Under the pieces are notes generated by a model. The model was not told the origin of the DNA, did no database searches, and was given only the letters and a program-made list of their open reading frames with translations. A stretch of 64,000 nt of DNA from CAUZIZ01 sp965219005. Lineage in GTDB: Bacteria > Acidobacteriota > UBA6911 > RPQK01 > JAJDTT01. The stretch covers positions 1,488,001 to 1,552,000 of the forward strand of contig CBDCMS010000003.1 of NCBI GenBank assembly GCA_965219005.1, given 5' to 3'. The first letter of the stretch is position 1. Each line of letters opens with the position of its first letter. Position numbers and translations under genes: made by a program. Positions 33,660 to 41,974 of the stretch are shown one piece after another.

Positions 33660-34385
33660 TCACTCCTTCTTGGATCCGTACGCGGACCCCATTAGAACCT
33701 CACGAACGTCGGCTGCCGACTTGGCCTGGCGGAATCTCTCCTGCATTCCCTCTTCCTTCCTGCTCAGGTCACGTGCTCTCGTAAGTACAGCTTCCAGCTT
33801 GTCTGCTGGAAACTTGCAAGCACCATTTTCGTCCATGTGAATGATCTCACCTGGACTGACATCCATTCCCGCGACACTCACCGGCACGTTGATGGAATGG
33901 ATGGCCATGTTCCCATGTCCCGGTGTTGCACCACTCAGTAGATACTGAAAATCCATCGATCGGATCTCATCGAAATCCCGAGAAGGGCCGTTCGAGATCG
34001 CCCCGACACAACCTACCGCCTTCATCGCCGCCGTCATGTTCCCGCCTGCCAAGCCTACCTTGCCGGCGATCTCGGGAGGAAATTTCTGCTGGAAGACATA
34101 GATTGTGGGTTGCTGGGAATCCTCCATGGCATCGATGACATCCGGGAAGCTCAAGCGATCGAAGTTTGGATCCGGTAGACCATAGACAGAGGTGACGGCA
34201 TACCCGACCCTTCTCCCGAGTTCTGGATAGATGCAGCGTACGCTATGATCGGTGTACCAGTTCTCACTCCAGGGATTATAAAGACCCAAACACTCCGGGC
34301 GCTGGGAATAGGTAGCAACAACGTTGGTTATGGACGGGGTATCGAAGTTTTTGAGCTCTTCGATCATCTCTCGAGCGTCTGTCAT
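33660..34385 (-). CDS. RraA-like protein (HMG/CHA aldolase fold)
   Basis: A 241-residue member of the RraA / 4-hydroxy-4-methyl-2-oxoglutarate aldolase family, formerly called demethylmenaquinone-methyltransferase-like. Core motifs are visible: FDTPSITNVVA near the start, GLAGGNMTAAMKAVGCVGAI (about 115-135) and NGPSRDFDEI, with an Asp-Glu-type metal site in IIHMDENGACKFPADKL. Such proteins are either class II aldolases or, in Enterobacteria, regulators of RNase E. It lies downstream of the IlvD/Edd-type dehydratase on the same strand, with a repeat between them, so a shared sugar-acid or keto-acid pathway is plausible. No aldolase substrate can be deduced. Confidence 0.8.
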   Translation of the reverse strand: MTDAREMIEELKNFDTPSITNVVATYSQRPECLGLYNPWSENWYTDHSVRCIYPELGRRVGYAVTSVYGLPDPNFDRLSFPDVIDAMEDSQQPTIYVFQQKFPPEIAGKVGLAGGNMTAAMKAVGCVGAISNGPSRDFDEIRSMDFQYLLSGATPGHGNMAIHSINVPVSVAGMDVSPGEIIHMDENGACKFPADKLEAVLTRARDLSRKEEGMQERFRQAKSAADVREVLMGSAYGSKKE

Positions 34386-34474
34386 GGATTAGTCTCCTTT
34401 TTCGATCTTCACTGGCCAGCGTGTGATTAGGGCGGCACCAAGTATACCTTAGGACCCACTCAATTTACTGGACA

Positions 34475-34504
34475 TGGAAGCCTGAAGCGCGAGCGAGGGG
34501 TTGG
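34475..34504. repeat. Dispersed 30-bp repeat, copy 2
   Basis: Identical over 30 bases to copy 1 at 18311-18340; contains CTGAAGCGCGAGCGAGGGGT. It lies in the 173-base gap between the RraA-like and dehydratase genes. Confidence 0.9.
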
Positions 34505-34558
34505 GAATTCGCATTCATCGGGAGCCCCGCCAGCGACCTGCGACCCCTTCTTCCCGCT

Positions 34559-36244
34559 TCAAATCAGAAAGTCGAAGTCGCAACCGCGGTCTGCCTGAAG
34601 CACGTGCTCTGCATAGAGTCGCCGATAGCCTCGTGAGGAGGGAGCGCGAGGCGGAGCCGCTTCGCTCAGGCGGCGCTGGACTTCCCTCGGTTCGACCCTG
34701 AGATCCAGCCTTCGCCGATCGACATCCAGCTCGATGAGATCCCCGGTTCTTACAGCCCCTAGCGGGCCCTTCACAGCTGATTCGGGAGAGACATGAACGA
34801 TCACCGTACCCTGGGCGGTGCCACTCATCCGGGCGTCGCTGATTCGGACCATGTCGCGTACCCCCTTCCGCAGCAGCTTCTTGGGAAGCGGGAGTAGACC
34901 CCATTCAGGCATCCCCGGTCCACCCAGCGGCCCGCCACCCTGCATTACCAGAATATCTTCGGGCTCCACTTCCAGCTGGGGATCATCTATCCGAGAAAGC
35001 AAGTCCTCATGGTAACGAAAGACCACTGCCCGACCACGATGGCGCAGCAGTTCGCGGCTGGCCGCGCTGCGCTTGACAATGGCCCCTCCCGGAGCCAATG
35101 AACCGGTCAATACAGCCAATCCACCATTCTCTTCGAGCGGCCGTTCGAGGGGTCGAATCACTTCGGGGTTGTCGTTTCGCGCCTCTTCAATATTCCGCCC
35201 CAGGGTCTGCCCCGTTACGGTCATTTCATCGAGGTGAAGCAGTGGCGAGAGTTCCCTGAACAATGCCGACGCACCACCTGCATAGGCGAAGTCTTCCATC
35301 AAGAATTGGCCTGATGGTTTCAGATTCAGTAGGACCGGAGTCGTCTCCGAAAGTCTGTCGAACGATTCGAGTGGAAGATCCAAACCCTTTCTCTGTGCAA
35401 TCGCGATCAGGTGGATGATCGCGTTGGTAGATCCACCCAGCGAGTGCAGGGTCCGGATGGCGTTCTCAAAAGCGAGCGGCGTCAGTAGATGTGAGGGCTT
35501 CAGGTCGTCCTCTACCAGCTGCACAATCCGTGATCCCGATTGGTGGGCAAGCTGGGTCCGCCTGGAATCCGCTGCTGGCACGGCACCGTTTCCTGGAAGG
35601 GAGAGTCCCAGGACTTCGGAAAGGGTCGCCATGGTCGAGGCAGTCCCCATGGTCATACAGTGTCCTGGACTGCGAACCATCTCACCCTGCAGCTCTCGCC
35701 AGTCCTCCTCCTGAATCCGCCCAGCACGCAGTTCCACTTCGTAGCGTCGACAGTCTGTGCAAGAACCCAACACCTCACCGCGCCAGTGGGCACTCAGCTG
35801 CGGACCGCCGGTGAGTAAAATGGTCGGTAAGTCCGCACTCACGGCTCCCATTAATAGCCCCGGGGTCGTTTTATCACATCCACCCAGCAAGACGACGCCG
35901 TCCAGGGGGTTGGCTGTGATCGACTCTTCCACGTCCATACTCAGCAGGTTTCGAAAGAGCATGGAAGTAGGACGCATGTTGAACTCCCCCAACGAAATCA
36001 CGGGGAACTCCAAAGGTACTCCGCCAGCCTGCCACACACCCTTCTTGACTGCCTCGGCGAGGGTCCTCAGGTGGGCGTTGCAATGGGTCAGTTCGCTCCA
36101 GGTGTTGCAGATCCCAATGATAGGCCGGCCCTGGTAGGCTTCGGGTGCCAGCCCAGACCCCTGAAGGGCTGCCCGTCGGGTCCAACCATACAGTTCCGGC
36201 ACCTCGAACCACTCGTCGCTGCGCAGCTTCTTTTTCGCAACCAT
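34559..36244 (-). CDS. IlvD/Edd-family dehydratase, probably a sugar-acid dehydratase
   Basis: A 561-residue iron-sulfur dehydratase. The opening LRSDEWFEVPELYGWTRRA with the RS..WF motif is typical of the pentonate and hexonate branch (for example L-arabinonate dehydratase) rather than branched-chain IlvD. Cluster and metal ligands are visible in GICNTWSELTHCN, VLLGGCDKTTPG and SPGHCMTMGTAST; PGMPEWG and ISDARMSGTAQGTVIVHVSP lie in the C-terminal half. Such enzymes convert sugar acids to 2-keto-3-deoxy acids. The neighbouring RraA-like gene could be a downstream aldolase. The exact substrate is not determinable. Dihydroxy-acid dehydratase (IlvD) proper is the alternative. Confidence 0.85.
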   Translation of the reverse strand: MVAKKKLRSDEWFEVPELYGWTRRAALQGSGLAPEAYQGRPIIGICNTWSELTHCNAHLRTLAEAVKKGVWQAGGVPLEFPVISLGEFNMRPTSMLFRNLLSMDVEESITANPLDGVVLLGGCDKTTPGLLMGAVSADLPTILLTGGPQLSAHWRGEVLGSCTDCRRYEVELRAGRIQEEDWRELQGEMVRSPGHCMTMGTASTMATLSEVLGLSLPGNGAVPAADSRRTQLAHQSGSRIVQLVEDDLKPSHLLTPLAFENAIRTLHSLGGSTNAIIHLIAIAQRKGLDLPLESFDRLSETTPVLLNLKPSGQFLMEDFAYAGGASALFRELSPLLHLDEMTVTGQTLGRNIEEARNDNPEVIRPLERPLEENGGLAVLTGSLAPGGAIVKRSAASRELLRHRGRAVVFRYHEDLLSRIDDPQLEVEPEDILVMQGGGPLGGPGMPEWGLLPLPKKLLRKGVRDMVRISDARMSGTAQGTVIVHVSPESAVKGPLGAVRTGDLIELDVDRRRLDLRVEPREVQRRLSEAAPPRAPSSRGYRRLYAEHVLQADRGCDFDFLI

Positions 36245-36555
36245 GACAACTAAAACTCAGAGCGCGATCGCCTCCTCGCCACCTCCCACCACATAGGATA
36301 TAACAGGGCTTGTGAAGACGAAATCCAGGAGATGCCTCTGGACCACGAGCCAGCCTCGAGCCAGGCTGTCTCCGGGCCTCGGAATCGACCGTCCCCAAGC
36401 CATCGCCTTGTGCTACCCTGCTTCGACCTGATAGAGTCCGCCCCAGCCTGGAACATCCTCTACAACCCGAGCATACAGGGTGTCCACGGACTACCCGGGT
36501 GGGTTGGGTATCCAGCCGCCAGACTTGTGGGTCCAAGCCGGAAAGGAGCCTGTCT
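36245..36555. other. Divergent intergenic region
   Basis: A 311-base region between the divergent dehydratase and ankyrin genes. It must hold both promoters, but I see no convincing box pair. AAAGGAG at 36542-36548 is the ribosome site of the ankyrin gene. Confidence 0.4.
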
Positions 36556-37485
36556 ATGCAATCAGCACACAGACTATTGCCGATAATCACCGTCCTAGCG
36601 ATCGCCTATGTCGGATGCGCCGGGGATGTAAATGAGGAACTCATCATAGCTGCCAAGAAGGGTGACGCCCTCGCGGTGCAGACGCTGCTCTCAGAGGGCG
36701 CGGATGCCAACGCCACCAGCAAGGAGGGTGATATCGCCCTGATCGCTGCTGCCACCGCGGGCCACACCGAGGTAGTAAAAGCACTCCTCGAGGGCGCGGC
36801 CGAAGTGGATGTCAAGGACGGCGAAGGGAGAACTCCCTTGATGCTCGCTGCGGATAACGGTCATGCCGAAACCGCAGAAGTCCTTCTAGACCAGAAGGCG
36901 GACTTGAACGCCGAGGACAATCGAGGCCGAACAGCTTTCCTCTGGGCAGCGGCAAAAGGTCATACGGCAGTGGTCAAGACCTTGGTGTCAAAAGGAGCGG
37001 CTGTGGATGCGGCCGATCGGAGCGGCGGCACCGCCCTGATCATGGCGCTGAGTGCGGGACACACCGAAACCGCAGCGGCCCTCCTGGAACTAGGTGCCGA
37101 AGCCAACTCTATGACTGTTGATGGCTCGCCGGCCCTCCTGGTTTCCGCCCGGCTGGGACAGACCGAGACACTCAAGGCACTGCTGGCGAACTTCGCTGAC
37201 CTGGAGGGGACGGACGGTGGCGGAAAAACGGCCCTGGTCTGTGCCGCGGAGGAAGGGCACTCTGAAACAGTCGAGGCTCTGGTGGGCGAGGGAGCCGACG
37301 TCAACGCCCAGGACCAGCAGGGCTGGACCGCCTTGATGTACGCAACCGCCCGAGGTCACAAGGAGGCGGTACAGGCGCTGCTCGCGGCAGGAGCCGACCT
37401 CAAGATCAAGAACCAGGAGGGAGAAACCGCCCATCATCTCGCTTCCAAACAAGGAAAGACCGAAATCGCCGATTTGCTCAAGTAG
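36556..37485 (+). CDS. Ankyrin-repeat protein with signal peptide or lipobox
   Basis: A 309-residue exported protein. AAAGGAG seven bases upstream fixes the ATG at 36556, although the frame is open from 36499. Residues 1-21 are a signal sequence ending in AIAYVGC; Tyr at -3 is unusual for a lipobox, so lipidation is likely but not certain. Nine ankyrin repeats fill residues about 28-305, each with the (T/A)xLxxAxxxGHxExVxxLL pattern. Ankyrin solenoids bind other proteins. It is the first gene of a plus-strand series of exported proteins (acylase, NHL propeller, macroglobulin) separated by short gaps; co-function with them is inference. Confidence 0.85.
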   Translation: MQSAHRLLPIITVLAIAYVGCAGDVNEELIIAAKKGDALAVQTLLSEGADANATSKEGDIALIAAATAGHTEVVKALLEGAAEVDVKDGEGRTPLMLAADNGHAETAEVLLDQKADLNAEDNRGRTAFLWAAAKGHTAVVKTLVSKGAAVDAADRSGGTALIMALSAGHTETAAALLELGAEANSMTVDGSPALLVSARLGQTETLKALLANFADLEGTDGGGKTALVCAAEEGHSETVEALVGEGADVNAQDQQGWTALMYATARGHKEAVQALLAAGADLKIKNQEGETAHHLASKQGKTEIADLLK

Positions 37486-37523
37486 CAGCGATCCAGTAGG
37501 GAAAAGATCAGGTTTCTGAACTC

Positions 37524-39938
37524 ATGAAGCGACTCTTCTACGTCGCCGGATTGCTGGTCGTCCTCTGCACAATCCTCATAGTCATACTGGCCAGGGCAAG
37601 CCTTCCCGTGCTCGAAGGCAGACGTGTGGTCAAGGGCCTGAGTGCCGAGATCCGCGTCGATCGAGATGAGCTCGGTGTGCCAACGATAGAGGGAAGCAAT
37701 CGGGTGGATGTGGCACTCGCAACCGGCTTCGTGCACGCCCAGGATCGATTCTTTCAGATGGACCTGATGCGGCGGAGGGCGGCTGGTGAGCTCTCCGAAC
37801 TATTTGGTGAGGCCACCTTGTCACTTGACCGCCGGTATCGGCTGCACCGACTTCGCGCGATCGCGGCCAAGGTGGTCGAAGGCCTCACAGCGAAACACCG
37901 ACTACTGCTGACCGCTTACGCCGAAGGTGTCAACGAAGGCTTGAAACAACTCGCTTCGCGGCCGCCCGAGTACTGGATCATCTCTGCTTCACCCGAGCCC
38001 TGGAGAATCGAGGATAGTATTCTGGTAGTGCACTCGATGTACCTGGAACTCAACGACGAGGAAGCGACTCTAGAATCGCGAAGGTCCTTCCTTAGAGACT
38101 GCGTCCCCACCCAGGCTGCCGACTTTCTGACCTCTGCCGATGCATCCTGGGCAGTCCCCCTGGACGGAGCGCCACTGGCCTCGGTGCCCCTACCAGATCC
38201 CACAGTCTACGACCTCCGGCGACTCACAGGCGTCCACTTCGGCCCCACTCGTACGGCTGAAGATCGCAGGGTTGAAGATCGCAGGGTTGAAGAATCCCTT
38301 AGCGGAATTGACGGGAACAGCAATGGATGGGCGGTGTCTGGAAGGCATACCGAAAGCGGTTCTGCGATCGTCGCCAATGACATGCACCTCGCACTGAGGC
38401 TGCCTAATACCTGGTATCGAATGCGCCTCAGAGTCCCAGAGGCCCGCCCGTCGATCGATGTTACTGGCGTAACACTTCCAGGGGTGCCGGTAATTGTGGC
38501 AGGCAGTAACGGCAGGGTAGCGTGGGGGTTCACCAACAGCTACGGAGACTGGACGGACCGGGTACAGCTCGAACTCGACCCCAAGGACACGAATCGATAC
38601 CTTACGGGTAATGGGTATCGGACCTTTGCAACCCACGAAGAACGGATCAAAGTCGAGAGCGCAGAGGATGTAGGCCATCCGCTCCGTTACAGCCTCTGGG
38701 GACCCGTAGTCAATAATCACCGCGGCGAACTCATTTCCATAAAATGGCTGGCTCACGAGCCGGCGGCAACCAACCTTCAACTGATCCAGCTGGAGCAGGC
38801 TGAAGATCTCATCGCTGCCCTGAAAATCGCCAATAGGAGCGGCCTCCCGCCTCAGAACTTCGTTGCCGGCGACACCAACGGACACATCGGGTGGACCATC
38901 GCCGGACGGATTCCGAGGCGCCGTGGGGTAGACTCCGGGCGCGCGGCAAACTGGGCACGCGGTGGGGCTGGCTGGTTTGGCTGGATCGAGCCAAGCGAGT
39001 ATCCGAGAATCGTGGACCCCCCTTCTGGGTACATCTGGACGGCAAACCAGCAGGTCGTCACCGGGAAGGCACTGGAGGCTCTTGGAGACGGTGGATACCT
39101 GCATGGAGCCCGAGCTCGGCAGATACGCGATAGCCTGTTTGCGCTCCAGCGAGCTTCGATTGACGACATGCTGCGGATTCAACTCGATGACCGGGCACAG
39201 CTCATGCAGCGCTGGCACGGACTGCTGCTGGATCTGCTGAAACCTGGCCAGGGTGGAACGATCCATCCGCGCGCTCGGGAATTCCGTTCGGTGCTTCAAG
39301 AGTGGGACGGGCGCGCCGCTGTCAACTCCGCAGCTTATCGGCTGGTTCGAGCGTTCAGAACGCGCGTTCGTGACGCCGTCCTCTCTGCCCTGACGGCGCC
39401 CTGCAGACTAGTGGATCCGGACTTTGACCCAGCGGGTTTCCCTCAAGAAGAGGGCCCGCTCTGGCATCTGCTGAGGGTGCAGCCAATCCATCTTTTGAAT
39501 CCAGGCTTCCAGAGCTGGACGGAACAGCTGCGGCAGGTGGCAGGGGAAACCATCAGCTACTTCGACATCCACTTCGAAGGACCGTTCCAGAAGCGCACCT
39601 GGGGCGAGCATAATACGATCAGAATCAGACATCCCCTTTCGCCTGCGCTACCTGCACTCTTGGGAAACTGGCTTGACCTTCCGGCGGTGCCTCTTCCTGG
39701 AGACGTATTTATTCCCAGGAGACAAACCGTTCTCAGCGGACCATCTGAGCGATTCGCCGTTGCGCCTGGAAGGGAGGCCGAAGGCTATTTCCACATGCCA
39801 GGAGGCCAGAGCGGACATCCACTGGCTCCCTTCTACCAAAAGGGACACGAAGCCTGGGTCCACGGCGATCCCCTGCCCTTCCTTCCAGGCGCTGCGGAGT
39901 ACAGCCTCAAGCTGGTCCCGTCGAAGGGGTCCAGTTGA
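37524..39938 (+). CDS. Penicillin acylase family N-terminal-nucleophile hydrolase
   Basis: An 804-residue exported amidase. A membrane or signal segment spans residues about 4-24. The alpha part (about 45-240, RDELGVPTIEG and GFVHAQDRFFQMDLMRRRAAG) leads to the autoprocessing site, with the beta-chain nucleophile Ser266 in NSNGWAVSG, followed by ANDMHLALRLPNTWY. Relatives are cleaved into two chains and hydrolyse amides such as acyl-homoserine lactones or beta-lactam side chains. Just before the nucleophile a 15-bp in-frame tandem duplication gives EDRRV twice. It is followed directly by the NHL gene (possible overlap of TGA and TTG). Substrate unknown; quorum-signal degradation is one option. 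Confidence 0.88.
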   Translation: MKRLFYVAGLLVVLCTILIVILARASLPVLEGRRVVKGLSAEIRVDRDELGVPTIEGSNRVDVALATGFVHAQDRFFQMDLMRRRAAGELSELFGEATLSLDRRYRLHRLRAIAAKVVEGLTAKHRLLLTAYAEGVNEGLKQLASRPPEYWIISASPEPWRIEDSILVVHSMYLELNDEEATLESRRSFLRDCVPTQAADFLTSADASWAVPLDGAPLASVPLPDPTVYDLRRLTGVHFGPTRTAEDRRVEDRRVEESLSGIDGNSNGWAVSGRHTESGSAIVANDMHLALRLPNTWYRMRLRVPEARPSIDVTGVTLPGVPVIVAGSNGRVAWGFTNSYGDWTDRVQLELDPKDTNRYLTGNGYRTFATHEERIKVESAEDVGHPLRYSLWGPVVNNHRGELISIKWLAHEPAATNLQLIQLEQAEDLIAALKIANRSGLPPQNFVAGDTNGHIGWTIAGRIPRRRGVDSGRAANWARGGAGWFGWIEPSEYPRIVDPPSGYIWTANQQVVTGKALEALGDGGYLHGARARQIRDSLFALQRASIDDMLRIQLDDRAQLMQRWHGLLLDLLKPGQGGTIHPRAREFRSVLQEWDGRAAVNSAAYRLVRAFRTRVRDAVLSALTAPCRLVDPDFDPAGFPQEEGPLWHLLRVQPIHLLNPGFQSWTEQLRQVAGETISYFDIHFEGPFQKRTWGEHNTIRIRHPLSPALPALLGNWLDLPAVPLPGDVFIPRRQTVLSGPSERFAVAPGREAEGYFHMPGGQSGHPLAPFYQKGHEAWVHGDPLPFLPGAAEYSLKLVPSKGSS
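38259..38288. repeat. 15-bp in-frame tandem duplication in the acylase gene
   Basis: GAAGATCGCAGGGTT occurs at 38259-38273 and again at 38274-38288, duplicating EDRRV in the spacer just upstream of the catalytic Ser266. Confidence 0.9.
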
Positions 39939-39940
39939 GG

Positions 39941-40864
39941 ATGACCACAGCAATTCGCTTAGCAACCCTGGGACTCGCACTGGCTACCCTCGCATCGGGT
40001 CACTCCGAAGTCTCGTATGGGCTCCTCCACCGTTGGGGCGAGCTGGGAACCGACCCTGGTCAAATGACACGGCCCCACGGGATCACGGTCGACAACCAGG
40101 GCAATCTACTGGTGACGGACCGCATCAGCTCCCGGGTCCAGCGGTTCACTCCAGCAGGAGAGTTCCTGGGCGAAATTGGAAAAGGGCCGGGAAAAGCCCC
40201 GGGTCACTTCCGTGCTCCCTCTGACGTAAAGCTGGACGCAAAGGGGAACATTTTCGTGGCCGACGGCGACAACCATCGAGTGCAAGTCTTCACCGCGGGG
40301 GGTGAATTCATCCGGACTTTCGGACGTAAGGGAACCAAAGCCGGAGAGCTGCAAAGCCCTCATGCGCTGGTCATCGGCAAGGACCAGCGTATCTACGTGG
40401 CCGAGGACGACAATCACCGGGTGAGTGTCTTCGATCACGGCGGCCAATTCCAGGTCTTCTGGAATGATCGTCATGACAAGATCCGCGCCTGGTACAAGCC
40501 GCACGGAATGGGCCTGGATCCGAACGGAGATATCTTCGTCTGTAACTTCTATTTGCCCTGTTACAAACTGACTGCCGAGGGACAATTGTTGACGGTCTTT
40601 GCCGCTCCCAGAGCCGATCCCGGCCCCTTCATCATCCACGGGTTGGCCACCGACCAATCGGGAAGCGTCTATGCGACAACACGGGATAGATCACAAAAAG
40701 ATAGCATCCTGAAGTTCAACAACGAGGGCACCATCATCGGGAGCTGGTCACCCCCCGACGAGTCCAAGGGGTTGGAGTGCATCGCCGCAGATAAGGCAGG
40801 TAGAATCTACGTAACGGTAGGCAAAGTGAATCCTGGAGTCGAAGTGTACGGTCAGCATCCGTAG
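39941..40864 (+). CDS. Exported NHL-repeat beta-propeller protein
   Basis: A 307-residue protein with a signal peptide (about 1-22, RLATLGLALATLASG) and about six NHL repeats forming a beta-propeller. Each repeat has the pattern PHGITVDNQGNLLVTD...RVQRF, for example PSDVKLDAKGNIFVADGDNH and PHGMGLDPNGDIFV. Such propellers act as binding scaffolds; some relatives are peptidyl-alpha-hydroxyglycine-lyase-like enzymes, but no catalytic residues can be assigned here. It starts at ATG 39941 or TTG 39935, the latter overlapping the acylase stop, so the two genes are probably co-transcribed. Confidence 0.85.
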   Translation: MTTAIRLATLGLALATLASGHSEVSYGLLHRWGELGTDPGQMTRPHGITVDNQGNLLVTDRISSRVQRFTPAGEFLGEIGKGPGKAPGHFRAPSDVKLDAKGNIFVADGDNHRVQVFTAGGEFIRTFGRKGTKAGELQSPHALVIGKDQRIYVAEDDNHRVSVFDHGGQFQVFWNDRHDKIRAWYKPHGMGLDPNGDIFVCNFYLPCYKLTAEGQLLTVFAAPRADPGPFIIHGLATDQSGSVYATTRDRSQKDSILKFNNEGTIIGSWSPPDESKGLECIAADKAGRIYVTVGKVNPGVEVYGQHP

Positions 40865-40875
40865 TCACCCTTTCT

Positions 40876-40957
40876 TGCCCGTGCCTTTGCCTTTGCCCTC
40901 CCCCAAATAACCAGACAATGGGCGGGCACGGAACGGGCAAAGGCAAGGGCACGGGCA
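40876..40957. repeat. Hairpin repeat, family GGGCAAAGGCAAGG, copy 2
   Basis: TGCCCGTGCC at the start of the left arm (40876-40898) pairs with the right arm 40935-40957 at 22 of 23 positions around a 36-base loop. The right arm shares GGGCAAAGGCAAGG with the hairpin at 30765-30813. It lies between the NHL and macroglobulin genes, 11 bases after the NHL stop, and may also act as a transcript end, although there is no T tract. Confidence 0.85.
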
Positions 40958-41044
40958 GGGGCAAGGGGCTGAACACAGCACGAAGAACTGGCGACGTAGT
41001 AGACTAACTGGAAAGGGGAGCCATCTATAGATCGTGAGTCATCG

Positions 41045-41974
41045 ATGAATCACTGTTTCATGCAAAGGCCTTCGACCCGGTCCGCACCCCTGGCTATCCT
41101 CTTAACGATCGTCTGTACCGTTGGCTTCTCTGCTCTCATCCAGGCCGAGGATGCGGCTATCCTTACCGTGCCCCAGACGCTGTATTCGGGCACCCAGGCC
41201 TCCTTCACCCTGACAACCCTGGACTCTGTCTCTCGTGAGCCTGTCGCGCGCGGAGTGTTGGCCCGGCTGCTCTCAGCCGACGAGAGTGAATCTCTCCTCC
41301 TGTTCGAAGGGAGCACGGATACTAATGGCCGCCGCCACGTCCAGTTCCAGGTACCGGCCAACTGGATCGGCAGTCACCAACTCGAAGTCCAGGTGCAGGG
41401 TTTGGATCAGAGTCTTGAGATTGCGACAACCATCGAGAAGACCCCCGCCATTCTCATCGAAACCGACAAACCAATCTACAAGCCTTCCCAGACGATTCTG
41501 GGTCGAATCGTGCTGTTGAACAGCGCACTGCGGCCTAGCGAAGGAGAGGTCGAGGTTACCTTTCACGATGCCAAGGGGCTCCGCATCGGCAGGCAGAACC
41601 TGATCGCCGATGAGTATGGGGTAGCACCATTCTCACTGGTGTTAGCGAACGAGGTGAATTTTGGTACCTGGAAGATACGCGCACGAAGTGAGAGTGCCGA
41701 AAGCATCCGGGACATTCGGGTGGAAGAATATACCCTAGCCCCGCTTCGACCTCGCGGTCGACCTTCCCAAGGACTGGGCCCTGGTGGACGAAATCGTTCA
41801 GGGGACGGTCAGGGCAAAGTACTTCTTCGGCAGGGACGTCGAGGGCGAGGTTTCTATCTCGGCCAAGCGTTGGGTCGGAGTCTGGGAGGAGTACGCTGCT
41901 TCCCAGGGCACGCTCTCCCAAGGAGAGTTCGACTTCAACCTGCCCGCCGTGGAGTTCGTGAGTGGGACGCCTGA
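41045..41974 (+). CDS. Alpha-2-macroglobulin family protein, 5' part (frameshifted)
   Basis: The first 231 codons encode the start of a large macroglobulin. A signal peptide occupies about residues 1-34 (LAILLTIVCTVGFSALIQA). An MG1-like domain follows, then MG2 with ETDKPIYKPSQTILGRIV, a hallmark shared with metazoan A2M and complement C3. At about residue 228 the sequence reads VEEYTL, where homologues continue P-x-F-x-V. Here an extra G at 41738 shifts the frame, and the last 79 residues of this open frame (rich in R, G and Q) are out-of-frame noise. Skipping that base gives LPRFDLAVDLP and joins the 41784-46784 frame. Rejoined, the protein has about 1912 residues. Either a sequencing error or a true pseudogene. 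Confidence 0.8.
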   Translation: MNHCFMQRPSTRSAPLAILLTIVCTVGFSALIQAEDAAILTVPQTLYSGTQASFTLTTLDSVSREPVARGVLARLLSADESESLLLFEGSTDTNGRRHVQFQVPANWIGSHQLEVQVQGLDQSLEIATTIEKTPAILIETDKPIYKPSQTILGRIVLLNSALRPSEGEVEVTFHDAKGLRIGRQNLIADEYGVAPFSLVLANEVNFGTWKIRARSESAESIRDIRVEEYTLAPLRPRGRPSQGLGPGGRNRSGDGQGKVLLRQGRRGRGFYLGQALGRSLGGVRCFPGHALPRRVRLQPARRGVREWDA

